A stretch of 64,000 bases of DNA from Aestuariibacter sp. Lineage in GTDB: Bacteria > Pseudomonadota > Gammaproteobacteria > Enterobacterales > Alteromonadaceae. Positions 56,525 through 64,000 of this stretch are shown here, piece after piece; the stretch's first letter is position 1; each line of letters starts with the position of its first letter. The stretch is taken from NCBI GenBank assembly GCA_017794925.1, contig CP051238.1, positions 2,370,178 to 2,434,177 on the forward strand. The letters run 5' to 3'. The translations under genes and the position numbers were made by a program. The notes beneath the pieces are model-generated. The model worked only from the letters and a program-made list of their open reading frames with translations. It did no database searches and was not told the origin of the DNA.

Positions 56525-58591
56525 TTACCAAATACGCACGCGATCTTCAGGTGCCAGATAAAGTGCATCACCAGGCTGAACATCAAACGCTTTATACCAT
56601 GCGTCGTGGTTGCGTGGTGCAAGCGCACGGAATTGTCCCGGCGCGTGGGTGCCTGCACGCAATTGATTCAGCATGCTTTGTTCAGTGCGTTTTTCTTTCC
56701 ACACCTGAGCCCAGGCCAGGAAGAAGCGTTGGTCACCGGTTAATCCGTCGATCACTGGAGCTTCTTTGCCGTTCAGGCTTAACTGATACGCGTGATAGGC
56801 CATAGACAAGCCACCGACATCGCCAATGTTTTCACCCAGACTGTTACGGCCGTTGACGAAGTTACCTTCGATAGGTTCATAGGCACTGTATTGAGCGGCC
56901 AGTGTATCGGCTTTTGCTTCAAAGGCCGCGCGGTCTTCGTCGGTCCACCAGTTTTGCTGAATACCATTAGCATCTGATTTTGACCCCTGGTCGTCGAATC
57001 CATGGCCCATTTCGTGGCCAATAACGGCACCGATCGCGCCGTAGTTTACCGCTGGGTCCGCATTGGGATCGAAGAACGGCGGTTGCAGAATCGCTGCAGG
57101 GAATACAATTTCGTTAAACGAGCTGTTGTAATATGCGTTGACCTGTTGAGGTGTCATGCCCCAGCGTTCGCGGTTTGTTGGTTGCAACTCTTCTTCCAAC
57201 TCCTGAGCGCGGAAGAACTTGCGAATGTTATGCTCATTAGTAAGCAAATCATCAGCGGTAATGGACAGGCCGTCATAAGACAACCATTCATCCGGATAAC
57301 CAATCTTCGGACGGAATGCCGCCAGCTTGGCCTTGGCATTAACTTTGGTTTCTTCACCCATCCAATCCAGACCGTCAATACGCTGGCCTAATGCAGTGCG
57401 CAGGTTTTCTACCAGCTCTGCCATTTGTGCTTTTGAACTTTCCGGGAAGAAACGGTTTACGTAGCTTTTACCAATGGCGAAACCAAGTGACTCAGTACCT
57501 GACATTGCGCTTAAAGCACGCTTCCAACGAGGTCGGGGTTCTTGCTGCCCGTAAAGCGTCTTACCAAAGAAATCGAAGTTGGCCAGATAAATATCTTCAG
57601 ACAACATCGACGCGTTGTTAGAAATAGTGTGGTAGGTCAGATAGGTTTTCCAGTCAGCCATTGGCGTGTCATTAATAATCTTGATCACGGCCTTAACGGG
57701 CTCTGGTTGTGTGATATTTAGCTCAGGCGCTTTATAGCCCTGTGCATTCAACCAGGCATTCCAGTTGAAGTTAGGGTAAGCATCACTCAATTCTTCCCGC
57801 GCAATCTGGTTTAACGTCAAATCGCGGTCACGGCGTTTTTCACGCGGCCATTGGATTTCAGCGATGGCGGTTTCCAGCGCAAGGATGGTCTGGGCTTTTT
57901 GTTCAGCATCGGCTTCACCCGCAAAACTTAGCATTTGCGCAATGTGAGCAAGGTAGGCAGTACGAATATTCACGAAGCGCTCTGTATCGCTCAGGTAATA
58001 ATCGCGGTCGGGTAGGCCCAAACCACTTACACCAATACTCAGCTGATATTCATTAGGGTCCAGGCGGTTGTACCACAGTCCGCCCCAAAGCGGGGAGTTG
58101 GCGCCATGTAACCAGCTTTTACCGAAGAAGGTAGTGAGTGCATCTACTGAACTCAGAGTCTGAATTTCGTCCAGAATGGGCTCGATTGGCGTAATGCCTT
58201 TCTTATTTACGGTATCGGTGTCCATGTACGCATGATAGTAATCATGAACCAGTTGCTCATCGGCTGTCAGGTTATCCGATGCCATGATGTCGTCGATAAT
58301 TTGCTTCACCTGTTCTTCGCTGCGATCAGCCAATTCGCTGAAAGCGCCAAAACGGGTTTTGTCAGCAGGCAATTCATAGTTTTTGTACCATGTGCCGCTG
58401 GCATACATGAAAAAGTCATCTCCGGGCTTCACGCTCATGTCTCGTGCGGTTAAATCAACACCAAAGGTGCCGATTTCAGCGCCAGCAGGTGCTTGAGCCT
58501 GGGTTTGTTGTACTTGTGGGTTCTCAGATTTGCTGCAAGCGGTCAGTGCCAGGGTGGCGGCAACTGATGCAGCGATAAGGGTGTACTTCAT
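56525..58591 (-). CDS. M13 family zinc metallopeptidase, lipoprotein
   Basis: A 688-residue PepO/neprilysin-like peptidase. The signal ends in LTAC with lipidated Cys19, predicting an envelope-anchored protein. The zinc motif HEMGH is at residues 526-530 (VIGHEMGHGFDDQGSK), the third ligand is in GENIGDVGG, and NAYY upstream is the substrate-binding motif. The C-terminus ends in RIW as in many M13 enzymes. It cleaves short peptides. It lies 15 bases downstream of the DUF482 gene on the same strand, so the two may be co-transcribed. Confidence 0.93.
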   Translation of the reverse strand: MKYTLIAASVAATLALTACSKSENPQVQQTQAQAPAGAEIGTFGVDLTARDMSVKPGDDFFMYASGTWYKNYELPADKTRFGAFSELADRSEEQVKQIIDDIMASDNLTADEQLVHDYYHAYMDTDTVNKKGITPIEPILDEIQTLSSVDALTTFFGKSWLHGANSPLWGGLWYNRLDPNEYQLSIGVSGLGLPDRDYYLSDTERFVNIRTAYLAHIAQMLSFAGEADAEQKAQTILALETAIAEIQWPREKRRDRDLTLNQIAREELSDAYPNFNWNAWLNAQGYKAPELNITQPEPVKAVIKIINDTPMADWKTYLTYHTISNNASMLSEDIYLANFDFFGKTLYGQQEPRPRWKRALSAMSGTESLGFAIGKSYVNRFFPESSKAQMAELVENLRTALGQRIDGLDWMGEETKVNAKAKLAAFRPKIGYPDEWLSYDGLSITADDLLTNEHNIRKFFRAQELEEELQPTNRERWGMTPQQVNAYYNSSFNEIVFPAAILQPPFFDPNADPAVNYGAIGAVIGHEMGHGFDDQGSKSDANGIQQNWWTDEDRAAFEAKADTLAAQYSAYEPIEGNFVNGRNSLGENIGDVGGLSMAYHAYQLSLNGKEAPVIDGLTGDQRFFLAWAQVWKEKRTEQSMLNQLRAGTHAPGQFRALAPRNHDAWYKAFDVQPGDALYLAPEDRVRIW

Positions 58592-58606
58592 TTTTACTAC
58601 TCTGCG

Positions 58607-59830
58607 TTAGGTATGGTCGGAATCCGACGGTTTATTGTTAGTGTTTACAAAAGTGGTTAAATAGTCGTTGTTGAAAGGTAATACATCCTGCGCCTGATTG
58701 AAATACTGCTGGATAACTGGCTTTTCCTGATGTAAAAACTTTTCTACAGCCTGGTGAAAATCCGGGTGACGCATAGCGTGCTGGGAATAGCAAAAAGTAG
58801 GCTCAAAACCTCTTAATATTTTGTGCTCTCCCTGGGTACCTGGATTAAAAATCGGTAGCTTGTGTTTGATGGCAAAGTCGATGCCCCTGAAATAACAGCA
58901 CTCAAAGTGCAATGAGTCAACGTCCTGCAAACAACCCCAATAACGACCATACAGTCCTGTATTGTCGTAAAGGAACAGCGCTGCTGCTATGTAGTCATCG
59001 CCGAGCTTTGCCATTACCAGACTCACATTATCCGGCATTCTTTCCAACAGCCCATAAAAAAATGAGGGTGTCAGATAGCCTTTGTGACCACTGCGCTTTA
59101 AATAAGTGTCCTGATAACAGGCGATAAACGCTTTTATGTGTTCCCGGGTTAGTATGTCACCCGTTAATGTTTCAATGACGATTCCGTCGCTCACCACGCG
59201 TTTGCGGGTTTTTCTAATATCCCTGCGCTTTCTGGAGGTCAGTGCGGCTAAAAAATCATCGAAGCAGGTATAGCTGCGGTTTACCCATTGAAACTGCACA
59301 CTAAAGCGGGTCGGGATGGACTGGCTTTCAAACTGCGTGTAATCATGCGCGTGAAACAGCCAGTGAAATGACGAGATACCTGACGGCTCAGCCCAACTTT
59401 CCAGGGCTTCGTGAAAGATCGTTAAACAGGTTTCGGTATCAGTATCGGGACGGAGCAGGATACGTGGGCCTGTCACTGGCGTAAAAGGAACGGCTGCAAT
59501 CCATTTGGGGTAATAGGCAAAGCCATGCTGGTGGTATGCATTGGCCCAGCCGTGGTCAAAGACATATTCGCCATAGCTGTCAGTTTTTATATAGCCAGGC
59601 ATGACACCGAGAAGTATATCATCCCGATAAAGCGCCCAGTGTGCAGGCTGCCAACCTGTGTCGTGTCCTACACAGCCAGTTTCTTCCATTAACGCCAACC
59701 AGTTATACTGGATAAATGGTCCACCTGTTGGGGCGTGAGCTGCCAGTGTGTCCCACTCGGTCTGGCCAATGTCTGAAATGGCATCAAGGCATCGCACGCG
59801 ATACCCTTGAATATTTACTTCGTACGCCAT
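58607..59830 (-). CDS. DUF482/GNAT-fold peptidoglycan-crosslinker-like protein
   Basis: A 407-residue protein of the DUF482 family (COG3146), related in fold to FemAB/GNAT acyltransferases. Visible features include GGPFIQYNWLALMEETG near the start, YVFDHGWANAYHQHG, TSRKRRDIRKTRKRV and FNPGTQGEHKILRGFEPT. It is cytosolic with no signal. Substrate unknown; annotations as a peptidoglycan biosynthesis protein are not proven. Its start is 41 bases from the recX start on the other strand. Confidence 0.82.
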   Translation of the reverse strand: MAYEVNIQGYRVRCLDAISDIGQTEWDTLAAHAPTGGPFIQYNWLALMEETGCVGHDTGWQPAHWALYRDDILLGVMPGYIKTDSYGEYVFDHGWANAYHQHGFAYYPKWIAAVPFTPVTGPRILLRPDTDTETCLTIFHEALESWAEPSGISSFHWLFHAHDYTQFESQSIPTRFSVQFQWVNRSYTCFDDFLAALTSRKRRDIRKTRKRVVSDGIVIETLTGDILTREHIKAFIACYQDTYLKRSGHKGYLTPSFFYGLLERMPDNVSLVMAKLGDDYIAAALFLYDNTGLYGRYWGCLQDVDSLHFECCYFRGIDFAIKHKLPIFNPGTQGEHKILRGFEPTFCYSQHAMRHPDFHQAVEKFLHQEKPVIQQYFNQAQDVLPFNNDYLTTFVNTNNKPSDSDHT

Positions 59831-59871
59831 TTCGCTAGTATGCCCCGGAAATAAGTTGAATTAATGTAAAC

Positions 59872-60327
59872 ATGACAGATAGCGACCGCAAAATCATTAT
59901 GGATTCGATTACCCGCATGTTGTCACGACGAGAACATGCGTACGATGAACTTATACGCAAGCTCCAGCAAAAAGGCTTTCAACACAACGCTTTTATACCT
60001 GTACTGGATGAATATCGCGAGGCAGGTATTCAAAGCGACGCACGATTTGCCGAAATGAAAGTGCGAGCTGGCGCTGCGAAAGGGCATGGACCGGGAAGGG
60101 TAAAAATGGATTGTCAGCAATGGCATATAGACGAAAGTCTGGTAGAGCAAGCAATGCGCGAAAATGAGATTGATTGGTTTGAACTGGCTCTTCAGGTACG
60201 GGCGAAAAAATTTGGTGTGAATCGTGTTACTGAGAGGGAGCTGCGCTACAAGCAAATGCGCTTTCTACAATACCGGGGGTTTTATCAGGACCACATTGAC
60301 TATGCGCTTTCGGTAGCCGAAGACTAG
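59872..60327 (+). CDS. recX: RecA regulator RecX
   Basis: A 151-residue helical protein with RecX motifs (MLSRREHAYDELIRKLQQKGF, YREAGIQSDARFAEM, MRFLQYRGFYQDHIDYAL). RecX restrains RecA filaments during recombination and repair. It usually lies directly behind recA; here a divergent unrelated gene is upstream and no recA is in the window. No LexA-type box was seen in the 41-base gap, so its expression may not be SOS-linked. Confidence 0.9.
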   Translation: MTDSDRKIIMDSITRMLSRREHAYDELIRKLQQKGFQHNAFIPVLDEYREAGIQSDARFAEMKVRAGAAKGHGPGRVKMDCQQWHIDESLVEQAMRENEIDWFELALQVRAKKFGVNRVTERELRYKQMRFLQYRGFYQDHIDYALSVAED

Positions 60328-60532
60328 AGGCATGTATTTAATCGATATAATTAATCTGCCTGATAGTAATTATTTCTGTCCTCTGGTCTTGCCATTGCTT
60401 AACAAAGCGCCATCATCCATGATATTGTTGCGTCCCTCAAGAATGTGCGCTTTTGATACTGCATGACCAAACATTCAGCCGTTTCAAGAACGCATAGCAG
60501 CTTTATAAACAACAAAGGATTTCAGGTTTTCA

Positions 60533-63130
60533 ATGACACTATCAACTGCCGATATTCGCCGTAAATTCATCGAGTATTTTAGTCGTAATGGCCACCAGGC
60601 CGTTTCCAGTTCTTCTCTGGTTCCGGCGGATGATCCTACCTTGTTGTTTACAAACGCCGGTATGAATCAATTTAAAGATGTGTTTCTGGGCTCAGAAAAG
60701 CGCAGCTACACCCGTGCCGTTTCGTCACAGCGCTGTGTGCGCGCAGGCGGCAAACACAATGACCTGGAAAACGTTGGTTATACTGCTCGCCACCACACGT
60801 TTTTTGAGATGCTGGGTAATTTCAGTTTTGGCGATTATTTCAAGCAGGAAGCCATTCAGTTTGCCTGGTCTTTTCTGACAGACGAATTAAAGCTACCAAA
60901 GGAAAAACTATTAGTAACGGTATACGCTGAAGACGACGAAGCCTTCGATATTTGGGAAAACCAAATCGGCGTTCCAAAAGAGAAAATCATCCGTATCGCA
61001 ACATCAGATAACTTCTGGTCGATGGGTGATACTGGCCCTTGTGGGCCTTGTTCGGAAATTTTTTACGACCACGGCGAACATATTTGGGGGGGGCCTCCGG
61101 GGACGCCAGAAGAAGACGGTGATCGATTTATCGAAATCTGGAACCTGGTATTCATGCAATTCAACCGCCAGGCTGATGGCACCATGGAGCCGCTACCAAA
61201 GCCTTCAATTGATACCGGTATGGGCCTGGAACGTATTTCTGCGATCATGCAGCACGTTCACAGTAACTACGAGATTGACCTGTTTGATAATTTAATTAAG
61301 GCCGCTGCGTCGATTGTGGGCACTGAAGATCTGTCGAACAAGTCGTTGCGTGTTATTGCCGACCACATCCGTTCATGTGCCTTCCTGGTATGCGATGGTG
61401 TGATGCCGAGTAATGAAGGGCGTGGTTATGTATTGCGTCGTATTATTCGTCGTGCCGTTCGACACGGCTATCAGTTAGGCGCCAATGATATTTTCTTCTA
61501 CAAGCTGGTTGAGGCGCTGATCAAAGAGATGGGCGAAGCATATCCTGAACTGAAAGATCAGAAGCCAGTTATTGAAAAAGTATTGCGTGTTGAAGAAGAG
61601 CAATTCAGTAAAACCTTGTCTCGCGGAATGAACATCCTGAACGAAGCTCTGGAAGGACTGGAAGGGACGGTGATTCCGGGTGAGTTAGTATTTAAGCTTT
61701 ACGACACCTACGGTTTCCCGACGGATTTAACGGCTGACGTTGCCCGTGAACACGATTACACCATCGACGAAGAAGGGTTCCAGGCGGCTATGCAGGCTCA
61801 GCGCAAGCGTGCACAGGAAGCCAGTCAGTTTGGTGCAGATTATAACGATACTCTGAGAGTCGAGTCAGAAACGGTGTTTACCGGCTACGACAACGGCGAA
61901 CAAGAATCGAATGTCGTTGAACTGATTTGCGGTAACGACTTCTGCGAACAGTTGACTGACGGACAAGAGGGCGTAGTGGTATTAGACAACACGCCATTTT
62001 ATGCGGAGTCTGGTGGTCAGGTAGGTGATACGGGGGTGCTCAAGGTTGCCAATGGTGAATTCCTCGTTTCTGATACACAAAAGCTGGGGAATGCATTTGC
62101 GCATAAAGGCGTTGTGAAAGGCGTTATTCAGAAAGGCGATAAAGCCGCTGCAAAAATTGATGATACAAAACGCACGTCTATTCGTAAGAATCACAGTGCA
62201 ACGCATTTATTGCATGCAGCATTGCGAGAAGTACTCGGTGATCACGTGACACAGAAGGGCTCTTTGGTTAATGCGGATCGCCTGCGTTTTGACTTCTCAC
62301 ATTTTGAAGGGGTAACCGCAGAACAATTGCAAACGATTGAGCAACGTGTAAACGAAGAGATTCAGGCTAACCACGCACTGACCACTCAGTTAATGGATCT
62401 CGACGAAGCAAAAGCATCCGGGGCCATGGCGTTGTTCGGTGAGAAATACGACGAAAAGGTGCGTGTTGTCTCAATGGGCCCGTTTTCGACTGAACTGTGT
62501 GGCGGTACGCATGTCAAACAAACGGGTGACATTGGTTTGTTTAAGATTATATCGGAAGGCGGTATTGCCTCTGGTGTCCGTCGTATTGAAGCCGTTTCTG
62601 GTATGGGTGCATTGGCATTTGTTCAGCAGCAGCAAGCTGTGTTGCAACAAGCGGCTAGTCTGTTGAAGACAGATGCAATGGGTGTAGCTGAGAAAGTTGC
62701 ACAGTCGCAGGTACAGCAGAAAGAGCTGGAAAAAACGGTGACGGCGCTGAAGCAGAAATTGGCAAGCCAACAGGGCGCAGACGTGTTGTCGAATGTGACT
62801 GAGATCAATGGTGTTAAAACGTTGATTGCACAATTGGAAAGCGTTGAAGCTAAATCGCTACGCGGCATGGTAGACGATTTGAAAAATCGCATTGGCGAAG
62901 GTGTCATTGTGCTGGGTGTACCAGCGGATGGCAAAGTAAGTCTGATAGCAGGTGTAACCAAGGGGTTAACAGATAAAGTGAAAGCCGGCGAACTAATAAA
63001 CTTTATTGCTGCACAAGTTGGCGGTAAAGGGGGCGGTCGTCCGGATATGGCTCAGGCCGGTGGCAGTGAGCCAGATAAATTACCCGAAGCTTTACAGTCT
63101 GTTAACACATGGCTAAAAGATAAGCTATAA
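60533..63130 (+). CDS. alaS: alanyl-tRNA synthetase AlaS
   Basis: An 865-residue class II synthetase (family about 875). The N-terminal catalytic domain shows [20 protein letters not shown] and the motif 2 region [18 protein letters not shown]. The editing domain has [12 protein letters not shown] (HxxxH) and [13 protein letters not shown] supplying the Cys. A coiled coil and the C-Ala domain ([15 protein letters not shown]) finish the protein. The csrA promoter overlaps its stop codon. The 205-base gap before it holds no clear gene or promoter. Confidence 0.96.
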   Translation: MTLSTADIRRKFIEYFSRNGHQAVSSSSLVPADDPTLLFTNAGMNQFKDVFLGSEKRSYTRAVSSQRCVRAGGKHNDLENVGYTARHHTFFEMLGNFSFGDYFKQEAIQFAWSFLTDELKLPKEKLLVTVYAEDDEAFDIWENQIGVPKEKIIRIATSDNFWSMGDTGPCGPCSEIFYDHGEHIWGGPPGTPEEDGDRFIEIWNLVFMQFNRQADGTMEPLPKPSIDTGMGLERISAIMQHVHSNYEIDLFDNLIKAAASIVGTEDLSNKSLRVIADHIRSCAFLVCDGVMPSNEGRGYVLRRIIRRAVRHGYQLGANDIFFYKLVEALIKEMGEAYPELKDQKPVIEKVLRVEEEQFSKTLSRGMNILNEALEGLEGTVIPGELVFKLYDTYGFPTDLTADVAREHDYTIDEEGFQAAMQAQRKRAQEASQFGADYNDTLRVESETVFTGYDNGEQESNVVELICGNDFCEQLTDGQEGVVVLDNTPFYAESGGQVGDTGVLKVANGEFLVSDTQKLGNAFAHKGVVKGVIQKGDKAAAKIDDTKRTSIRKNHSATHLLHAALREVLGDHVTQKGSLVNADRLRFDFSHFEGVTAEQLQTIEQRVNEEIQANHALTTQLMDLDEAKASGAMALFGEKYDEKVRVVSMGPFSTELCGGTHVKQTGDIGLFKIISEGGIASGVRRIEAVSGMGALAFVQQQQAVLQQAASLLKTDAMGVAEKVAQSQVQQKELEKTVTALKQKLASQQGADVLSNVTEINGVKTLIAQLESVEAKSLRGMVDDLKNRIGEGVIVLGVPADGKVSLIAGVTKGLTDKVKAGELINFIAAQVGGKGGGRPDMAQAGGSEPDKLPEALQSVNTWLKDKL

Positions 63131-63131
63131 T
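63102..63131 (+). promoter_or_regulatory. csrA promoter overlapping the end of alaS
   Basis: TTAACA (63102-63107) and a perfect TATAAT (63126-63131) are separated by 18 bases. The alaS stop codon lies in the -10 element. Transcription would begin near 63138, just before the structured leader. Confidence 0.65.
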
Positions 63132-63140
63132 GCAAGTATC

Positions 63141-63254
63141 GATGGAGAAACCCTGTCGTGACACCAGGGTTTCAGGGTCCATCAAGGCGTCTGTAGGGAC
63201 GGAGACGTAAGATTTGCCAGGAGGCCCCCGTATTAAAGGAACAGGAGCAAAAGA
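63141..63254 (+). promoter_or_regulatory. structured GGA-rich csrA leader
   Basis: GATGGA-GAAACCCTG (63141-63155) pairs with CAGGGTTTC (63165-63173) and, after an AGGG bulge, TCCATC (63178-63183): a 15-bp stem with a 9-base loop. A second stem joins CGTCT (63188-63192) and AGACG (63203-63207), exposing GGGACGG in its loop. Six GGA triplets occur before the start codon, two of them at the ribosome site. This is the expected form of a leader bound by CsrA itself. Confidence 0.65.
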
Positions 63255-63446
63255 ATGCTTATTTTAACTCGTCGTGTGGGTGAAACATTGATGGTTGGTG
63301 ACGATGTCACGGTAACCGTTTTAGGTGTTAAAGGTAATCAGGTACGAATTGGCGTAAATGCGCCGAAAGAAGTATCAGTTCATCGCGAAGAAATCTATAT
63401 GAGAATTCAGGCTGAAAAAGGGTCGCAACCCTCTGACGCTGAATAA
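63255..63446 (+). CDS. csrA: carbon storage regulator CsrA
   Basis: A 63-residue RNA-binding regulator ([18 protein letters not shown], then [14 protein letters not shown]). The RNA-contacting Arg44-type residue is in VHREEI. CsrA binds GGA motifs in leaders and controls motility, carbon flow and biofilm. It follows alaS and precedes tRNA-Ser as in many gammaproteobacteria. AGGAG lies eight bases before the ATG. Confidence 0.96.
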   Translation: MLILTRRVGETLMVGDDVTVTVLGVKGNQVRIGVNAPKEVSVHREEIYMRIQAEKGSQPSDAE

Positions 63447-63453
63447 TCAAACG

Positions 63454-63479
63454 AAGGTCGGTTTTATCCGGCCTTTTTT
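63454..63479 (+). terminator. terminator of csrA
   Basis: AAGGTCGG and CCGGCCTT pair (one G-T wobble) around TTTTAT, followed by four further T. It lies seven bases after the csrA stop. Confidence 0.8.
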
Positions 63480-63640
63480 GTGCCCGGCAGAAAAATGACA
63501 GCCAATAGTGAAAAGGGGTGAAATCAACGGGGATTGCGCTATATTTAAACAGTAATGCAGTTTGGTTTGTTTGCTTTTTAGGCAAAAAAAGCGGATTGAA
63601 CAAAATCCCGGCATCCGGTTTGTTTTTCCTTAAAAAAGCA

Positions 63641-63668
63641 TTGACTTCTACCCGTTAGTCATTAGAAT
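63641..63668 (+). promoter_or_regulatory. promoter of the tRNA genes
   Basis: TTGACT (-35) and TAGAAT (-10) are 16 bases apart, followed by a GC-rich segment GCAGCCCC as is common for stable-RNA promoters. It lies 15 bases before tRNA-Ser and probably serves all three tRNA genes. Confidence 0.75.
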
Positions 63669-63683
63669 GCAGCCCCACATGAC

Positions 63684-63776
<93 letters not shown>

Positions 63777-63793
63777 AATTTTAGTGATATTGC

Positions 63794-63870
63794 GCGTGTG
63801 TAGCTCAGCTGGATAGAGTACCTGGCTACGAACCAGGCGGTCGGAGGTTCGAATCCTTCCACACGCGCCA
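63794..63870 (+). tRNA. tRNA-Arg (anticodon ACG), copy 1
   Basis: A 77-base tRNA with acceptor GCGTGTG/CACACGC, anticodon ACG (read as ICG) in CCTGG/CCAGG, T-arm GGAGGTTCGAATCCTTCC and encoded CCA. It reads CGT, CGC and CGA arginine codons. It follows tRNA-Ser by 19 bases. Confidence 0.97.
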
Positions 63871-63923
63871 CTTATTTTAAAGCGTCACCTTTTGAGGTAG
63901 AATTCAAAAGTACACAAGTTTAC

Positions 63924-64000
63924 GCGTGTGTAGCTCAGCTGGATAGAGTACCTGGCTACGAACCAGGCGGTCGGAGGTTCGAATCCTTCCACACGCGCCA
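63924..64000 (+). tRNA. tRNA-Arg (anticodon ACG), copy 2
   Basis: All 77 bases are identical to copy 1, from GCGTGTG to CCA; the 53-base spacer between them is not repeated as far as the window shows. It ends at the last base of the window, so further copies downstream are possible. Confidence 0.97.

Noticed and set aside
63794..64000. tRNA-Arg repeats as the attachment site of an integrated element
   Set aside because: Both copies are full-length tRNA genes with a 53-base spacer and no integrase gene is in the window; duplication is the simpler explanation.

Overview
The window looks like a chromosomal segment of a gammaproteobacterium of the order Alteromonadales, most likely Alteromonadaceae. 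This is inferred from the polar-flagellum order fliE-to-cheW with flhF/flhG, the ParC/ParP pair beside the chemotaxis genes, the recX-alaS-csrA-tRNA-Ser-tRNA-Arg block, and the protein sequences as recognised from memory. No database search was possible.

Region 1 (1-6350) is a four-gene envelope cluster: a DUF1302 outer-membrane barrel cut by the window start, a DUF1329 periplasmic protein, a YCF48-like beta-propeller and an RND/MMPL permease. It looks like a transport machine for a hydrophobic compound and sits beside an aromatic catabolic cluster. Region 2 (6436-21258) is a complete phenol/catechol meta-cleavage pathway. It starts with a DmpR/XylR-type sigma-54 activator, followed by an activator-type promoter region, catechol 2,3-dioxygenase, the six-gene multicomponent phenol hydroxylase (dmpK-P) and a terminator. 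The lower pathway follows (dmpC, E, H, I, F, G), then an atypical SDR protein, a long tautomerase-like protein and a DmpQ-type ferredoxin. The order differs from the classical dmp operon and no hydrolase (dmpD) is present, so ring-cleavage product should pass through the dehydrogenase/tautomerase/decarboxylase branch to pyruvate and acetyl-CoA.

Region 3 (21360-47359) is an uninterrupted flagellar and chemotaxis cluster: fliEFGHIJKLMNOPQR, flhBAFG, fliA, cheYZAB, parC, parP, cheW and a DUF2802 gene. Sigma-54-type promoters are visible before fliE, fliK and flhA. CheA carries three copies of an acidic motif, 44 residues apart, that resembles the CheY-binding peptides of FliM and CheZ encoded in the same window.

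Region 4 (47387-64000) is mixed. A minus-strand GH28 pectinase-like lipoprotein is followed by a MetJ-type operator and metA, then a methionine synthase (metH) divided into two genes by an in-frame stop codon exactly between domains, then a DUF938 methyltransferase overlapping metH. Next come a PAS protein with a membrane chemoreceptor, an M13 peptidase lipoprotein and a DUF482 protein on the minus strand, recX without an adjacent recA, alaS, csrA with a strongly structured GGA-rich leader, tRNA-Ser(GCT) and two identical tRNA-Arg(ACG) genes. The last tRNA ends at the final base of the window.

The only gene-free stretch above 300 bases is 8152-8625. It holds a short tandem repeat, the terminator of the activator gene and the regulatory region of the phenol operon. 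No CRISPR array, insertion sequence, prophage or rRNA was seen.
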